The notes under the pieces were generated by a model. It was not told the origin of the DNA. It did not search any database and worked only from the letters and a program-made list of their open reading frames with translations. From assembly GCF_014650955.1 (NCBI RefSeq), contig NZ_BMVY01000001.1:558001-622000 (forward strand): a stretch of 64,000 nucleotides of DNA, written 5' to 3'. Positions 50,325 to 62,213 of the stretch are shown one piece after another. Each line of letters starts with the position of its first letter. Position 1 is the stretch's first letter. The DNA comes from Streptomyces tauricus. GTDB lineage: Bacteria; Actinomycetota; Actinomycetes; Streptomycetales; Streptomycetaceae. A program made the translations under genes and the position numbers.

Positions 50325-51404
50325 ATGACTCTGTCCCTGGCTCCGCCCCGTCCGCTCAGCCGTCTACGTCACCCGTCGGTCCTCGCCGCGGGCGCCGCGC
50401 TCGTCACCGTCGGTCTCGGGGCCGCGCTCGTCGTCGCCGCGGGCACCGACCCCGCCACGGCCTGGGCGGCCCTCGAGGAGGGCATGTTCGGCTCGCCGTA
50501 CTCCGTCGGCACCTCGCTGAACTCCGCCGCCGTGCTCGCCCTCATCGCCACCGGCTTCAGCGTCGCCCACCGCGCCGGGCTGGTGAACGTCGGGGGAGAG
50601 GGGCAGTTGTGTGCGGGCGGGCTCGCCGCCGCGGCCACCGGACTCGCGCTGCCCCCACAGGTGCCGACCGCGCTCGGTGTGCCGCTGACCCTCGTGGCCG
50701 GGTTCCTCGCCGGGGGCCTGTGGGCCTGGCTCGCCGCGGTTCTGCGGACGCGCCGCGGCACCAGCGAGGTCATCACCACACTGCTGCTGAACTTCGTGGG
50801 TGTGGGCGCGGTGTCGGTGGCCGTGCACGAGGAGGGACTGCTGCGGCAGCCGGTGACCTCGTCGGAGACCCTGCCCCAGTCCGAGGCGCTGCCCGCCGGT
50901 GCGCACCTCCCGCTGATCGCGGGGGCCGAGTCGCCCGCGACCGTCATCGTCGCCGTGGCGGCGGTCGCCGTCGTCGTCACCGCGGTCGTGCTCCGGTTCA
51001 CCGGCACCGGCCTGCGGTTGACGGCGGTGGGACACAGTCCTTCGGCGTCGGCCCGGCTCGGACTGCCGGTGGCCCGCCTCCAGGAGGGCGGACTCGGGGT
51101 CGCGGGCGGGCTCGCCGGCCTCGCGGGTGCCTGCCTCGTGGCGACCGCGCCGTACGTGCTCGCCGAGCACTTCTCCTCCGGGTACGGCTTCACCGGGCTC
51201 GTGGTGGGGCTGCTGGCCCGCGGCTCGCTGATCGCCGTGGCCGCCGTCTCGCTGCTGCTGGGCTTCCTCACCAGCGGTGGCATCAACCTCCAACTCGCGG
51301 CCGGGGTACCGGCGTCGTCGGTGCAGATCGTGCAGAGCGTCCTGGTCCTGCTGATCGCGGCGACGATGCTGTGGAGCAACCGCCGTACGGGAGCCGCCAC
51401 ATGA
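50325..51404 (+). CDS. ABC transporter permease, BMP/nucleoside type (first)
   Basis: The 359-residue protein has about eight to ten membrane helices and the family motif GLVNVGGEGQLCAGGLAAAA, followed by RGTSEVITTLLLNFVGVGAV near the cytoplasmic coupling region. It belongs to the BPD_transp_2 group and pairs with the second permease. ATG 50325 lies 88 bp after the ATPase gene. The reading frame is open upstream but overlaps the ATPase tail and lacks a start. Confidence 0.9.
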   Translation: MTLSLAPPRPLSRLRHPSVLAAGAALVTVGLGAALVVAAGTDPATAWAALEEGMFGSPYSVGTSLNSAAVLALIATGFSVAHRAGLVNVGGEGQLCAGGLAAAATGLALPPQVPTALGVPLTLVAGFLAGGLWAWLAAVLRTRRGTSEVITTLLLNFVGVGAVSVAVHEEGLLRQPVTSSETLPQSEALPAGAHLPLIAGAESPATVIVAVAAVAVVVTAVVLRFTGTGLRLTAVGHSPSASARLGLPVARLQEGGLGVAGGLAGLAGACLVATAPYVLAEHFSSGYGFTGLVVGLLARGSLIAVAAVSLLLGFLTSGGINLQLAAGVPASSVQIVQSVLVLLIAATMLWSNRRTGAAT

Positions 51405-52324
51405 GCGCCGTACTCGACGAACTCGCCGCGGGCGGCGTCCGACTGGCAGTACCGCTGCTGCTCGCCTCCGCCGGTGAGCTCCTCAGTGAACGCGCGGGAG
51501 TTCTCAACCTGTCGGTCGAAGGCATGATGCTCACCGGCGCGTTCGCGGGCGCGGCCGGCGCGCTCGCCTCGGGCAGCGCGGCCGTGGGCGTCCTCACCGC
51601 GCTCGCCGCGGGGCTGACCGTGGCCCTGCTCCAGGCGGTCCTCAGCGTCACCCTGCGCGCCGACCAGATCGTCACGGGGATCACGATCAACGCCCTGGCT
51701 CTCGGCGGCACGACCTACGGGGCACGGCTGCTGTTCGGCGACGGCGCCGCGGACTCCGTACCCGGCTTCGACCCGATGCCGGTGCCCGTCCTGCACGACC
51801 TGCCGGTGCTCGGCCCGGCCCTGTTCGAGCAGAGCGCCCTCGGCTATCTGGCCTGTGCCGTGACCGGCGCGCTTGCCGTCGGACTCGCGCGGCGAACCCC
51901 CTGGGGGCTCGCGATCGACGCGGTGGGGGAGGACGCGACCACCGCCGACCGCTGCGGGCTGCCCGTACGCGCCGTCCGCTACGCCGTCGTCCTGCTGACC
52001 GGCGCCGTCTCCGCCCTGGCCGGTGCCCAGCTGGCGCTGTCCGAGGTGCATGCCTTCAGTGACAACATCACCGCCGGTATCGGCTACCTGGCGGTCGTCG
52101 CGGTGATCGCCGGCCGTTGGCGGGCCTGGCCCACCGTGCTGGCCTGCCTGTTCTTCGGTGTAGTCCAGGCGCTCCAGTTCGCCGCGCCCGCCCTCGGCCT
52201 GCATGTCTCCGCCCCGCTGCTGACCACGCTTCCTTACCTGTTCGCGCTTCTCGCGGTCAGCGGGCTGGTGGGCCGCAGCCGGGCACCCGCGGCGCTCACC
52301 GTGCCCTTCGTACGCGGCACTTGA
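51401..52324 (+). CDS. ABC transporter permease, BMP/nucleoside type (second)
   Basis: The 307-residue protein has the partner motif ERAGVLNLSVEGMMLTGAFA and ADQIVTGITINALALGGT near the coupling helix, with about eight hydrophobic helices. It overlaps the first permease by ATGA, which keeps the two subunits in balance. The next gene begins 55 bp downstream on the same strand and appears to be part of the operon. Confidence 0.92.
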   Translation: MSAVLDELAAGGVRLAVPLLLASAGELLSERAGVLNLSVEGMMLTGAFAGAAGALASGSAAVGVLTALAAGLTVALLQAVLSVTLRADQIVTGITINALALGGTTYGARLLFGDGAADSVPGFDPMPVPVLHDLPVLGPALFEQSALGYLACAVTGALAVGLARRTPWGLAIDAVGEDATTADRCGLPVRAVRYAVVLLTGAVSALAGAQLALSEVHAFSDNITAGIGYLAVVAVIAGRWRAWPTVLACLFFGVVQALQFAAPALGLHVSAPLLTTLPYLFALLAVSGLVGRSRAPAALTVPFVRGT

Positions 52325-52379
52325 CGCCGCGCACCCGTCCCTCAGCCCGCGCCAGCCGACCTACCGGAGAACGCCGACG

Positions 52380-53375
52380 ATGACCCTGATCCTGACCCGC
52401 TCCGAGATCAGCCGCCTCCTCGAACACGCCACCGCGGAGGTGGAGGCGGCGGTGGAGCAGGCACACCGTGACGTCGCCCGAGGACGTGCCGCGCTCCCGG
52501 CGCCACCGGCTCTGAGCCTCGCCGGCTCGGACGGCGTGTTCCTGCCGATGGCGGCCCTGTCCGCCCCGGCCGGTCTGGCGACGGTGAAACTCCTCGCCGA
52601 CCTGCCCGGGAACCGGGATCTGGGACTGCCCGCACAGCGCTCGGCGGTGCTGGCCCTGGACGCGGGCACCGGCGAGGTCGCGGCCGTACTGGACGGGGCG
52701 CTGGTCACCCGCTTCCGTACGGCCGCCGCGACGGCGGTCGCCACCCGGGCGCTCGCCCGGCAGGACGCCCGCGTGCTCGGGGTGATCGGAACGGGCCCGC
52801 TGGCCCTGGCCCATGTGCGGGCCCTGCTGACCGTCAGGGACTGGAAGTCGGTGGTGGTGTGGGGCCGAACCGCGGAACACGGAGCCGCCCTCGTCGACCG
52901 CATCACGGGCGAACTGGGCCTGCGTGCCGAGCAGTTGGCCGATCCGCGTGCGGTGACGGAGGCGGCGGACGTCCTGTGCACCCTCACCCCTTCCCGCGAA
53001 CCCGTCGTCGAGGGAGCCTGGTTGCGGCCGGGGCAACATGTCAACGCGGTGGGGGCGCCGCCCCGGCCCGACCACCGGGAGGTCGACACGGCAGGCGTCG
53101 TACGCTCGCGCATCGTCGTCGACTCCTTCGCCACCGCGCGCCGCAAGTCGGGGGAGGTACTGATCCCGCTGGCCGAGGGCGCCCTCGTGGAGGGCGACTT
53201 CGAGCTGGAGCTCGGGCATGTCCTGGAAGGACTGGCCCCCGGTCGTACGGCGGACGATGAGATCACCCTCTTCGACTCGGTGGGCGTGGGAGTACAGGAC
53301 CTGGCGGTGACCCGCCTGCTCATCGACCTCGCCACCGCGTCCGGAACGGGCACCCGGATCGACCTGACCGAGTGA
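52380..53375 (+). CDS. Ornithine cyclodeaminase / mu-crystallin-family oxidoreductase
   Basis: The 331-residue protein has the OCD-family layout: an N-terminal substrate domain, then Rossmann GVIGTGPLALAHVRALLTV near residue 138 and the typical LLCTLTPSREP-like block near 204, followed by HVNAVGAPPRPDHREVD. A C-terminal LGHVLEGLAPGRTADDEIT segment completes the family pattern. Members reduce cyclic imines, ketimines or release ammonia from ornithine, alanine or lysine; the substrate here is unknown. Placement after the permeases suggests it works on the imported compound. Confidence 0.9.
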   Translation: MTLILTRSEISRLLEHATAEVEAAVEQAHRDVARGRAALPAPPALSLAGSDGVFLPMAALSAPAGLATVKLLADLPGNRDLGLPAQRSAVLALDAGTGEVAAVLDGALVTRFRTAAATAVATRALARQDARVLGVIGTGPLALAHVRALLTVRDWKSVVVWGRTAEHGAALVDRITGELGLRAEQLADPRAVTEAADVLCTLTPSREPVVEGAWLRPGQHVNAVGAPPRPDHREVDTAGVVRSRIVVDSFATARRKSGEVLIPLAEGALVEGDFELELGHVLEGLAPGRTADDEITLFDSVGVGVQDLAVTRLLIDLATASGTGTRIDLTE

Positions 53376-53443
53376 ACACGCCCCGCCCACCACGATGCCG
53401 GCAGGACGCCCGAACGCCGGCGGCGGGAGCCGGTGTGTGGGGC

Positions 53444-55808
<2,365 letters not shown>

Positions 55809-55838
55809 GGACCGTCCAGCGGCCACCGGTCCGCCGCC

Positions 55839-57008
55839 TCACGACGGACCACGATGTGCGGCGCGCACGCGGTCGGCGATGCCCTGGGTCAGCTCCTCCG
55901 CCTGGTCCTCCAGGTTCCACTTGCCGTCCCTGTAGGCGTGGTTGCTGACCCAGTGGACCAGGACGCCGTCGCGCAGCGACCTCGAAAGGTATGCCAGCGA
56001 CCAGTCGTTGCCGCCGTTGTGCCAGACGGTCCGTCCGGCGGGGGTCTCGCGGACGGCCCAGCCGTATCCGTACGAGCCGTCCAGGCCGGGTACCTCGACG
56101 CGTGGCGCGAACAGCTTCCGCCTGGCCTCCTCCGGCAGCACCTCGTCGCCCGACAGAGCGCGGTGCCAGCGGAACATGTCCTGGGCGGTGGAGAGCATGC
56201 CGCCGTTGCCGCGCAGGTTCCAGTACGGCCCGTCGGCCGCCCAGGGGTGGTCGACGGGCCTGCCCTGGCTGCGCCCCTCGCTGTCGTACTCCACCGCGAT
56301 CAGGTTCCGCGGCCAGCGGGGCAGGACGTATCCGGTACGTTCCATGCCGGCCGGAGCGAACAGGTGCCGGGCCAGGAACGGCTCGTACCCCTCCCCGGAC
56401 GCCTTCTCGACGATCACGGCGAGCAGGCTGTATCCGGTGTTCGAGTAGTGGAACTCCGCACCCGGGGCCGACCGTGGTTTCGACGCCATCGCCCGGCGCA
56501 CCAGTTCGTCGCGCGAGACGGGCTGATAGTCGTCGCCGAGCGCCTCCACGAGACCCGAGGTGTGCGTGAGCAGCTGCTCGATCGTGATGTCGCGCTTGCC
56601 CTCGGGCACCGGCCCCAGGAACCGGCTGATCCTGTCGCTCACCCGCAGCCGTCCCATCACCTCCAGCTTCAGGATGGCGGCGGCGGTGAACTGCTTCGTG
56701 ATCGACATGATGTCGTACACGGTGCCGCAGCTCGCGGGAGTGCCGGAGGCGCGGTCCGCTGCCCCGAAGCCTCCGCAGTACGCGAGTTCGTCGCCGCGTG
56801 CGGCGATCACGGTGCCGCTCACCCCGGTGGGGAGGACATGGTGGAGGTAGTCGGCGACCGACTCCGTGCCGCGCGCCTTCGGGGCGCCCGGGGCCGACGC
56901 GGTGTCCGGCCGCCGGGCATCACCGTCCTCGGCGCACGAGCCCAGCATCAGCAGGGCCGCCAGAGCGGTGACGGCGGCGCGGGTGCGACGGCAGCGGGGC
57001 AGACCCAT
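55839..57008 (-). CDS. Serine hydrolase lipoprotein (beta-lactamase/D-peptidase fold)
   Basis: The 389-residue protein has a lipobox ending at Cys25 (LMLGSC), catalytic SITK at 102-105 (Ser102 and Lys105) and YSN at 188-190, the three elements of the class C beta-lactamase/penicillin-binding-protein fold. A C-terminal HNGG block completes the active site. It is an extracytoplasmic esterase or peptidase rather than a proven beta-lactamase. ATG 57008 is chosen so that the signal peptide sits at the N-terminus; an in-frame ATG lies seven codons upstream. Confidence 0.88.
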   Translation of the reverse strand: MGLPRCRRTRAAVTALAALLMLGSCAEDGDARRPDTASAPGAPKARGTESVADYLHHVLPTGVSGTVIAARGDELAYCGGFGAADRASGTPASCGTVYDIMSITKQFTAAAILKLEVMGRLRVSDRISRFLGPVPEGKRDITIEQLLTHTSGLVEALGDDYQPVSRDELVRRAMASKPRSAPGAEFHYSNTGYSLLAVIVEKASGEGYEPFLARHLFAPAGMERTGYVLPRWPRNLIAVEYDSEGRSQGRPVDHPWAADGPYWNLRGNGGMLSTAQDMFRWHRALSGDEVLPEEARRKLFAPRVEVPGLDGSYGYGWAVRETPAGRTVWHNGGNDWSLAYLSRSLRDGVLVHWVSNHAYRDGKWNLEDQAEELTQGIADRVRAAHRGPS

Positions 57009-57138
57009 ATGACCTATGACCTCCAACATCGGGAATTGGCACCGAGGTTGACGGTGGCTTCCACCGTTCTTCAAGCTGTCAGGGTGTTCGAGCTTGTGCG
57101 AGCCCGTGTACGTCCAGCTCATCAGGGGGGCCACCGTC

Positions 57139-57648
57139 ATGACCACCGCACCGCCCACACCGCCGGACAGTGACGCGGCCGCCTTCGTGGCGGCGCTGCG
57201 GCGGCTCAAAGCCTGGTCGGGTCTGAGCTACCGACGCCTGGAACGCGAGGCGGCCGACGCGGGCCACTGTCTGCCGTACTCCACGGCGGCGACCATGCTC
57301 GGCAGGGAACGGCTTCCCCGCGAGGAACTGGTCGCGGCGTTCGTGGCGGCCTGCGGAATCCGGGGCGACGAGGCGGAGGCATGGCTCGACGCCCGCACCG
57401 ACATCGCGTGCGGTCCCGCATCCGCGCCCGCGCCCGCATCCGCAGACAACACGCACACGGGCACCACGCCCACGGACATCGCACCCGCGGTGGTCGTACC
57501 GGCGCGCACCAGGCCCCGGCGGCTGCGGTGGACGCTCGTCGGCGTGGCGGCGCTCGTCACCGCGCTCCTCGGCGGGACGACGGCGGCCGGCGTCCTCACC
57601 GACGACGAAGAAGTGGTGCGGGAGACACCGACATCGGCCCGGCTCTGA
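57139..57648 (+). CDS. Membrane-anchored helix-turn-helix protein
   Basis: The 169-residue protein has an N-terminal HTH of the XRE type (FVAALRRLKAWSGLSYRRLE, then CLPYSTAATMLGRERLPREE, residues 12-72), a Pro/Thr/Ala linker and one transmembrane helix near the C-terminus (LVGVAALVTALLGGTTAAGV). This layout is common in Streptomyces as a membrane-tethered regulator or partner of a conservon-like system. It is divergent from the serine hydrolase gene. Confidence 0.82.
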   Translation: MTTAPPTPPDSDAAAFVAALRRLKAWSGLSYRRLEREAADAGHCLPYSTAATMLGRERLPREELVAAFVAACGIRGDEAEAWLDARTDIACGPASAPAPASADNTHTGTTPTDIAPAVVVPARTRPRRLRWTLVGVAALVTALLGGTTAAGVLTDDEEVVRETPTSARL

Positions 57649-57684
57649 GGCGTCACGGGCGAACCGGAGGAGAGCGAGTACGGC

Positions 57685-58056
57685 TCAGAAGCCGGCTTCC
57701 TCCTGCCTGTCGAAGTCTCCGCGTGCGCGTTCGATGGTGGGCATGTGCTGTGCGGCCCATGCCAGCAACACGTCGACGGGGTTCCGGAGGGTCTTGCCGA
57801 GAGGCGTGATCCGGTACATGACCGCCACCGGGCGGGTGGAGACGACCTCGCGCTCGATCACACCGTTGCGTTCCAGCCGCCGGAGCGTCGCGGTCAGCGA
57901 TTTCTGCGTGACCTGGGGGATGGCCCGGCGCAGTTCGTTGAAGCGGCAGGGGCGTTCGCAGAGTTCGTTGAGGACGCTCAGCGACCACTTGTCGAGAATC
58001 TGATCGAGCAGTTCACGGTGCGGGGCCTCGATCCGGAGTTCGTCGTCGGTATCCAT
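57685..58056 (-). CDS. HxlR-family regulator
   Basis: The 123-residue protein is a single winged-helix HxlR domain (LLDQILDKWSLSVLNELCER, CRFNELRRAIPQVTQKSLTA, LRRLERNGVIEREVVSTRPV). It is divergent from the RidA gene at 58133, and an imperfect repeat lies between the starts, so it probably regulates RidA and itself. Confidence 0.92.
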   Translation of the reverse strand: MDTDDELRIEAPHRELLDQILDKWSLSVLNELCERPCRFNELRRAIPQVTQKSLTATLRRLERNGVIEREVVSTRPVAVMYRITPLGKTLRNPVDVLLAWAAQHMPTIERARGDFDRQEEAGF

Positions 58057-58096
58057 GGCGAAACCTGGTCTCGTTGAAGTGTCCTTCTTCCACTAG

Positions 58097-58115
58097 GTAG
58101 CTTACAGATACTTAC
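58097..58115. promoter_or_regulatory. Candidate HxlR site GTAGCTTACAGATACTTAC
   Basis: A GTA/TAC-bounded AT-rich segment with repeated CTTAC motifs in the 76-bp gap between the divergent HxlR and RidA starts. It resembles HxlR-type operators in style only. Confidence 0.35.
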
Positions 58116-58132
58116 TTGGAGGAGAGAAGACC

Positions 58133-58543
58133 ATGACTGTCCAGTACTTCACCCCCGAAGGCATGCTGCGGCCGGCCCCGTACCACCACGTCGCCGTGGG
58201 CACCGGGACGAGGCATGTCCACGTGAGCGGGCAGATCGCACGCCAGGCCGACGGGACTCCGGTCGCACCCGGCGATCTGGCCGGGCAGGTCGCCCAGGCA
58301 CTGCGCAACACCTCCGTCGGACTGGCCGGCGCGGGCGCGTCGTTCACGGACGTGCTACGCCTGACGTTCTACGTGACCCACTGGAGCCCGGACCGGATCG
58401 GTGACTTCATGGCCGGTGTGGAGGCCGTCGCCGACGAGATCGGGCTCCGGCTTCCCATACCGCCGGCCTCCCTCATCGGCGTCGACTACCTCTTCGAGCC
58501 GGATGTACTCGTAGAGGTCGAGGCAACCGCGATCCTTGCGTGA
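58133..58543 (+). CDS. RidA-family protein (YjgF/YER057c/UK114)
   Basis: The 136-residue protein has the RidA fold with the VHVSGQIARQADG block, GASFTDVLRLTFYVTHWSPD near residues 67-86 and PASLIGVDYLFEPDVLVEVE at the C-terminus. The canonical deaminase Arg of the RidA subfamily (R105 of the enteric protein, in an RxxVxxxxLP context) is not evident here; the corresponding segment reads PPASLIGVDYL, so this is likely a paralogous Rid subfamily without proven imine deaminase activity. GGAGGAGAG precedes the ATG. Confidence 0.88.
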   Translation: MTVQYFTPEGMLRPAPYHHVAVGTGTRHVHVSGQIARQADGTPVAPGDLAGQVAQALRNTSVGLAGAGASFTDVLRLTFYVTHWSPDRIGDFMAGVEAVADEIGLRLPIPPASLIGVDYLFEPDVLVEVEATAILA

Positions 58544-58565
58544 ACCTCTGGGCCACCCCGGAGTG

Positions 58566-59237
58566 TCAGCCAGCCGCGCCGTCGAGCAGCCGGCTGTACC
58601 GCAGCCGCAGGGCCCGCTCGGTACTGGCCGCCAGGGTGACCAGGGTCAGGAGGACATTGCACCAGGCCGGTGGATGGACCGGCGTGGTGAAGACTCCGAT
58701 GCGCTCGGCAACCGCGGGCACCTCGGTGACCTGCTCGGCGAGCTGCGTGACCAGCACGACCAGGGCGACGACGAGGAAGGTCAGGGACAGGGCGCCGATC
58801 CAGCGGCTGAGTACCGGATGCGCGCGGTCGAGGTGGGCGCGGCGTCCCTCGGCGGAGTCGCGGTCCGGGACGAGCAGCTGCTGGGTGCCCTCGGCCGTGA
58901 CGTAGTGGCAGCGCCGCAGCCCGAAGTTGCTCAGCCGCACTTCGACGGTGCCGCCGGGGACCGGGAAGGCGGCGGGCAGCCTCGACCGGGCGTGGTGCCT
59001 GCCGTCGAGGTACAGGTCGGCCTTCGCCTTCGCGGAGGTCTGGTCCTGACCGCGTCCGACGTCCACTGCGTAGACCGCCTTCCCGCCGTCACCGTCGGGC
59101 AGCTGCAGGTAGAACAGGGAACGGTAGGGCAGCTGCCACCAGCGGAACCGCTTGAGCGGCCGTCCGTCCCCGGGAGTGATCCGCCGGGCGGCCCGGCGGC
59201 TCCGCATCGCCTCGAACATGTCCCGCGCCTCCGTCAC
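58566..59237 (-). CDS. Predicted membrane protein, 223 residues
   Basis: The N-terminal 130 residues are soluble and beta-rich (FYLQLPDGDGGKAVYAVDVG, GTVEVRLSNFGLRRCHYVTA). Two hydrophobic helices follow (WIGALSLTFLVVALVVLVTQ and WCNVLLTLVTLAASTERALR). The pattern recalls uncharacterised Streptomyces membrane proteins. It is a possible partner of the secreted hydrolase encoded upstream, with 72 bp between them, but no functional motif is visible. Confidence 0.7.
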   Translation of the reverse strand: MTEARDMFEAMRSRRAARRITPGDGRPLKRFRWWQLPYRSLFYLQLPDGDGGKAVYAVDVGRGQDQTSAKAKADLYLDGRHHARSRLPAAFPVPGGTVEVRLSNFGLRRCHYVTAEGTQQLLVPDRDSAEGRRAHLDRAHPVLSRWIGALSLTFLVVALVVLVTQLAEQVTEVPAVAERIGVFTTPVHPPAWCNVLLTLVTLAASTERALRLRYSRLLDGAAG

Positions 59238-59309
59238 TGTGCCTCCGTCACTGTGCCACTCGCCTCCATGCCTCTTGGCTTCCTCGCTCAGCTGCCCAGC
59301 CTCGGCTGC

Positions 59310-60833
59310 TCAGCTGTTCGGTTGCTTGCTGGCGTGGTTGCTCGGTTTCGCCGCGCAGGCGAGGTCCCGTGCGGGGCGTTCCCCGGTGGTCAGGAACGCG
59401 GTGGCGGCGTCGTTGGCGCACGTGTTGCCGCCGTACGGGTAGACACCGTGGCCGCCCTGGTCGACCGTCACCATCGTGGCGCGCCCGCCGAAGGCCCGCC
59501 GCAACTCCCGCGCGCCGGCCAGCGGCGTGCCCGGGTCACGCTCGTTCTGCACCATCAGCACGTTCGAGGGGCCCTTGCCGTTGATGCGCACCGGCGGTTC
59601 GGTCCGCTCCCGCGGCCAGTACGCGCAAGGGTTGATGCTTGCCGTGGAGCCGCCCAGCATCGGGTACCTGAGCCGGTCGATGAAGACATTGCGCTGGTAC
59701 TCCCGGACCGTTCCCGGCCAGCGCGAGTCACCGCAGACCACGGCGAAACGTGAGGCCATCAGGTTCTCCAGGTCCGCGGGCGGCTCCGGCAGCGGCAGCT
59801 CCCCGCCGGTGTCCACCGCCTGCCAGAATTTCGCGAGTTGGGGCATGGAACTGTCGGCGTACAGCTGCTCGAAGGTGAACGCGCGGAAGGCGGTCCCGTT
59901 GACGTCCTGGACCGGCTTCGCGTCCAGCCGGGCCGCGAGTTCGTAGAACTTGGCGGTGACCTGCCTCGGCGTGGAGCCCAGACCGTACTCGGGGTGCCCG
60001 GCGGCGAACGCGGCGAAGTCGGGGAAGCGGTCCTCCAGCCCCCGGGCGAACAACCGCATGGCCGTGACGTCGTAGCCGCCGGGACCCAGATTGCTGTCGA
60101 GCACGATCCGGTCGCCGCGCCGCGGGAACATCGTCGTGTAGACCGCGCCGAGGTAACTGCCGTAGGAGGCGCCGAGGTACGACAGTCTCGGCTCGCCCAG
60201 CGCTGTCCGCAGGCGGTCCATGTCGCGCGCGGTGTTGGCGGTGGTGATATGCGGCAGCATCCACGCCGTCCGTGAACTCTCGCACTGCCCGGCGATCTTC
60301 CGCGCGTACCCCGCCTCCCGCGCCACGTCGGCCGCGGTGTGCGCGTACGGCGGGAAGTTGCCGCGCCACTGCTGCTCCTTCGTCAGGTCGCAGGTCACCG
60401 GGGTGCTGCGGCCCACACCACGCGGGTCGAGGCCGATGATGTCGTAGGAGTCGAGCACGTCCCGCGGCAGCCCCGACGCGGCCAGGACGGCCGGGTAGAT
60501 CAGGCCGGAACCGCCCGGGCCGCCCGGGTTGGTCAGCAGGACGCCGCGCCGCCGCGACGGCTTCTCGCTCGCCAGCCGGGAGACGGCGACCTCGATCTTC
60601 CTGCCGTCCGGATGGCGGTAGTCCAGCGGGACTTCGAGCGTCGAGCACTGCAGGCGGGGCGCGGCGGCGCCCTGCGGGCAAGGACCCCACCGCAGGGTGC
60701 CGGGCGCCGGTGTCGTCGTGGCTCCCGTCGTGGCGGACGCCGGCAACGACGGTGTCGCGGTGGAGGCCGACGCCGGAAGCACGGTCACCGTCAACGCCGC
60801 GGCGGTGAAGGCGAGAGACAGACTTCTACGCAT
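59310..60833 (-). CDS. Secreted tripeptidyl aminopeptidase-like alpha/beta hydrolase
   Basis: The 507-residue protein has a signal peptide (MRRSLSLAFTAAALTVTVLP then ASA), the hydrolase entry LLTNPGGPGGSG, nucleophile Ser in GASYGSYLG, an acid Asp in VQNERDPGTPL and catalytic His in QGGHGVYPY. It matches the Slp/Tap type mycelium-associated peptidases of Streptomyces, which remove N-terminal peptides from secreted proteins or act on lipid esters. ATG 60833 follows AGGAGGA. Confidence 0.9.
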   Translation of the reverse strand: MRRSLSLAFTAAALTVTVLPASASTATPSLPASATTGATTTPAPGTLRWGPCPQGAAAPRLQCSTLEVPLDYRHPDGRKIEVAVSRLASEKPSRRRGVLLTNPGGPGGSGLIYPAVLAASGLPRDVLDSYDIIGLDPRGVGRSTPVTCDLTKEQQWRGNFPPYAHTAADVAREAGYARKIAGQCESSRTAWMLPHITTANTARDMDRLRTALGEPRLSYLGASYGSYLGAVYTTMFPRRGDRIVLDSNLGPGGYDVTAMRLFARGLEDRFPDFAAFAAGHPEYGLGSTPRQVTAKFYELAARLDAKPVQDVNGTAFRAFTFEQLYADSSMPQLAKFWQAVDTGGELPLPEPPADLENLMASRFAVVCGDSRWPGTVREYQRNVFIDRLRYPMLGGSTASINPCAYWPRERTEPPVRINGKGPSNVLMVQNERDPGTPLAGARELRRAFGGRATMVTVDQGGHGVYPYGGNTCANDAATAFLTTGERPARDLACAAKPSNHASKQPNS

Positions 60834-61019
60834 GAGGTGTCCTCCTGTGGGGGGCTTTACCGGCACGCGAACGAGTCTGTTGATCGGGAACGGCCGGCAC
60901 ATCGGCCCGGCGGACCGACCCGGCCCCGACCGGGGGAGAGGGGCTGGTTAGACCTGGGTCGAAGGCGTATCCGCCCTGGGTGTGATCCACCGATCGCCCG
61001 ATGTGGCGACAATGGCCTG

Positions 61020-62213
61020 GTGAACACGGACGTTGTGCCGCGGCTCGGGGTGTGGCAGCAGGCCTGGCGGCTGATGGTGGCCGCGGCCGTGAGCCTGCCG
61101 ATCTGGCTGACGACCCTCGCCCTGATGCGTAAGCAGTCCGGCGGCCCGGACACCTGGATCCTCGTCGGTGATCCACTGGTCGCGCTGGGCTGCCTGACAG
61201 TACTTCTGTGGCGGCGGCGATGGCCCCTCACGGTTGCCCTGGCGGTCACGGTCGCCTCGACCACGTCGGCGCTCGCCACCGGCGCGGCCCTGCTGGCGCT
61301 GTGCTCGGTCGCCACCCGCCGCCGTCCGGTGGAGATCGGGGCCGTCGTCCTGGCGTACGTGATCGCGTCGCAGCTCGCCGTCGGGATGTTCCCGGTGGAG
61401 GGCTCGGCCGATGTGCAGTGGTGGGTCCAGGTCGTGGTGCCGGCGCTGACCGCGGGGATCGCGGTGGCCGCGGGCATGGCCGTCGGGGCGCGGCGGGTCG
61501 AGGTGCGGTCCCTGCGGGAGCGGGCGGAGAGCGCGGAACGGGAGCAGAGCGCGCGGGCGGCGCAGGCGCGGGCCCTTGAGCGCAACCGGATCGCCCGCGA
61601 GATGCACGACGTCCTCGCGCACCGCATCTCCCTGGTCGCCATGCAGGCCGGGGTGCTCGACCACCGCCGTGACCTGTCGGCCGACGAGAACCGGGTCCTG
61701 GTCCGTGGTATCGCCGAGGGCTCCCACCAGGCACTCGAAGAGCTGCGGGAGGTTCTCGGTGTCCTCCGCGCCGACCCCGGCCGTCCGGAACCGCCGCAGC
61801 CGTCCCTCGACCGGATCCCCGACCTGGTGGCCGATGCCCGCGCCTCGGGACTCGACGTCCGGCTGACGGACACCGTGACCGCGACCCCGCCCGGCGCGGT
61901 CGGGCGGACCTGCTACCGGATCGTCCAGGAAGCGCTGACCAACGCCGCCAAGCACGCTCCCGGCGCGGTCGTACAGGTCACCCTCGACGGCACCGCGGGC
62001 GGCACCCTCGACATCGGCGTCCGTAACGGTCCGGCCCCCCTGCGCACCACGCGGCCACCCGTTTCCGGTTTCGGCCTGCTGGGCCTCGGCGAACGGATCA
62101 CCCTGGCCGGCGGTGAACTCCAGCACGGTTCCACGCCCGAGGGCGGGTACGTTCTCACCGCACGACTGCCCTGGCCGGACGGCCCCGCCCACAGCCACGA
62201 GAAGAGCGCATGA
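61020..62213 (+). CDS. NarL-type sensor histidine kinase
   Basis: The 397-residue protein has about five membrane helices in residues 15-155, a coiled linker, HisKA_3 with phospho-acceptor His196 (AREMHDVLAHRISLVAM) and a HATPase_c domain (YRIVQEALTNAAKHA near residue 300, GFGLLGLGERI near 347). GTG 61020 is the likely start; the frame is open upstream into the divergent hydrolase gene and lacks start signals. It overlaps the response regulator gene by ATGA. Confidence 0.92.
   Translation: MNTDVVPRLGVWQQAWRLMVAAAVSLPIWLTTLALMRKQSGGPDTWILVGDPLVALGCLTVLLWRRRWPLTVALAVTVASTTSALATGAALLALCSVATRRRPVEIGAVVLAYVIASQLAVGMFPVEGSADVQWWVQVVVPALTAGIAVAAGMAVGARRVEVRSLRERAESAEREQSARAAQARALERNRIAREMHDVLAHRISLVAMQAGVLDHRRDLSADENRVLVRGIAEGSHQALEELREVLGVLRADPGRPEPPQPSLDRIPDLVADARASGLDVRLTDTVTATPPGAVGRTCYRIVQEALTNAAKHAPGAVVQVTLDGTAGGTLDIGVRNGPAPLRTTRPPVSGFGLLGLGERITLAGGELQHGSTPEGGYVLTARLPWPDGPAHSHEKSA

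Noticed and set aside
48098..50326. 742-residue minus-strand open frame antisense to the ABC ATPase
   Set aside because: Gly/Gln/Arg-rich with no domain; the plus-strand ATPase has all motifs and a coupled start.
55839..57008. Beta-lactamase resistance gene
   Set aside because: The SxxK/YxN fold is shared by many esterases and D-peptidases; nothing in the sequence shows beta-lactam hydrolysis.
60339..61019. N-terminal extension of the second histidine kinase
   Set aside because: The upstream part is antisense to the secreted hydrolase gene and non-coding in composition; GTG 61020 gives the normal kinase length.
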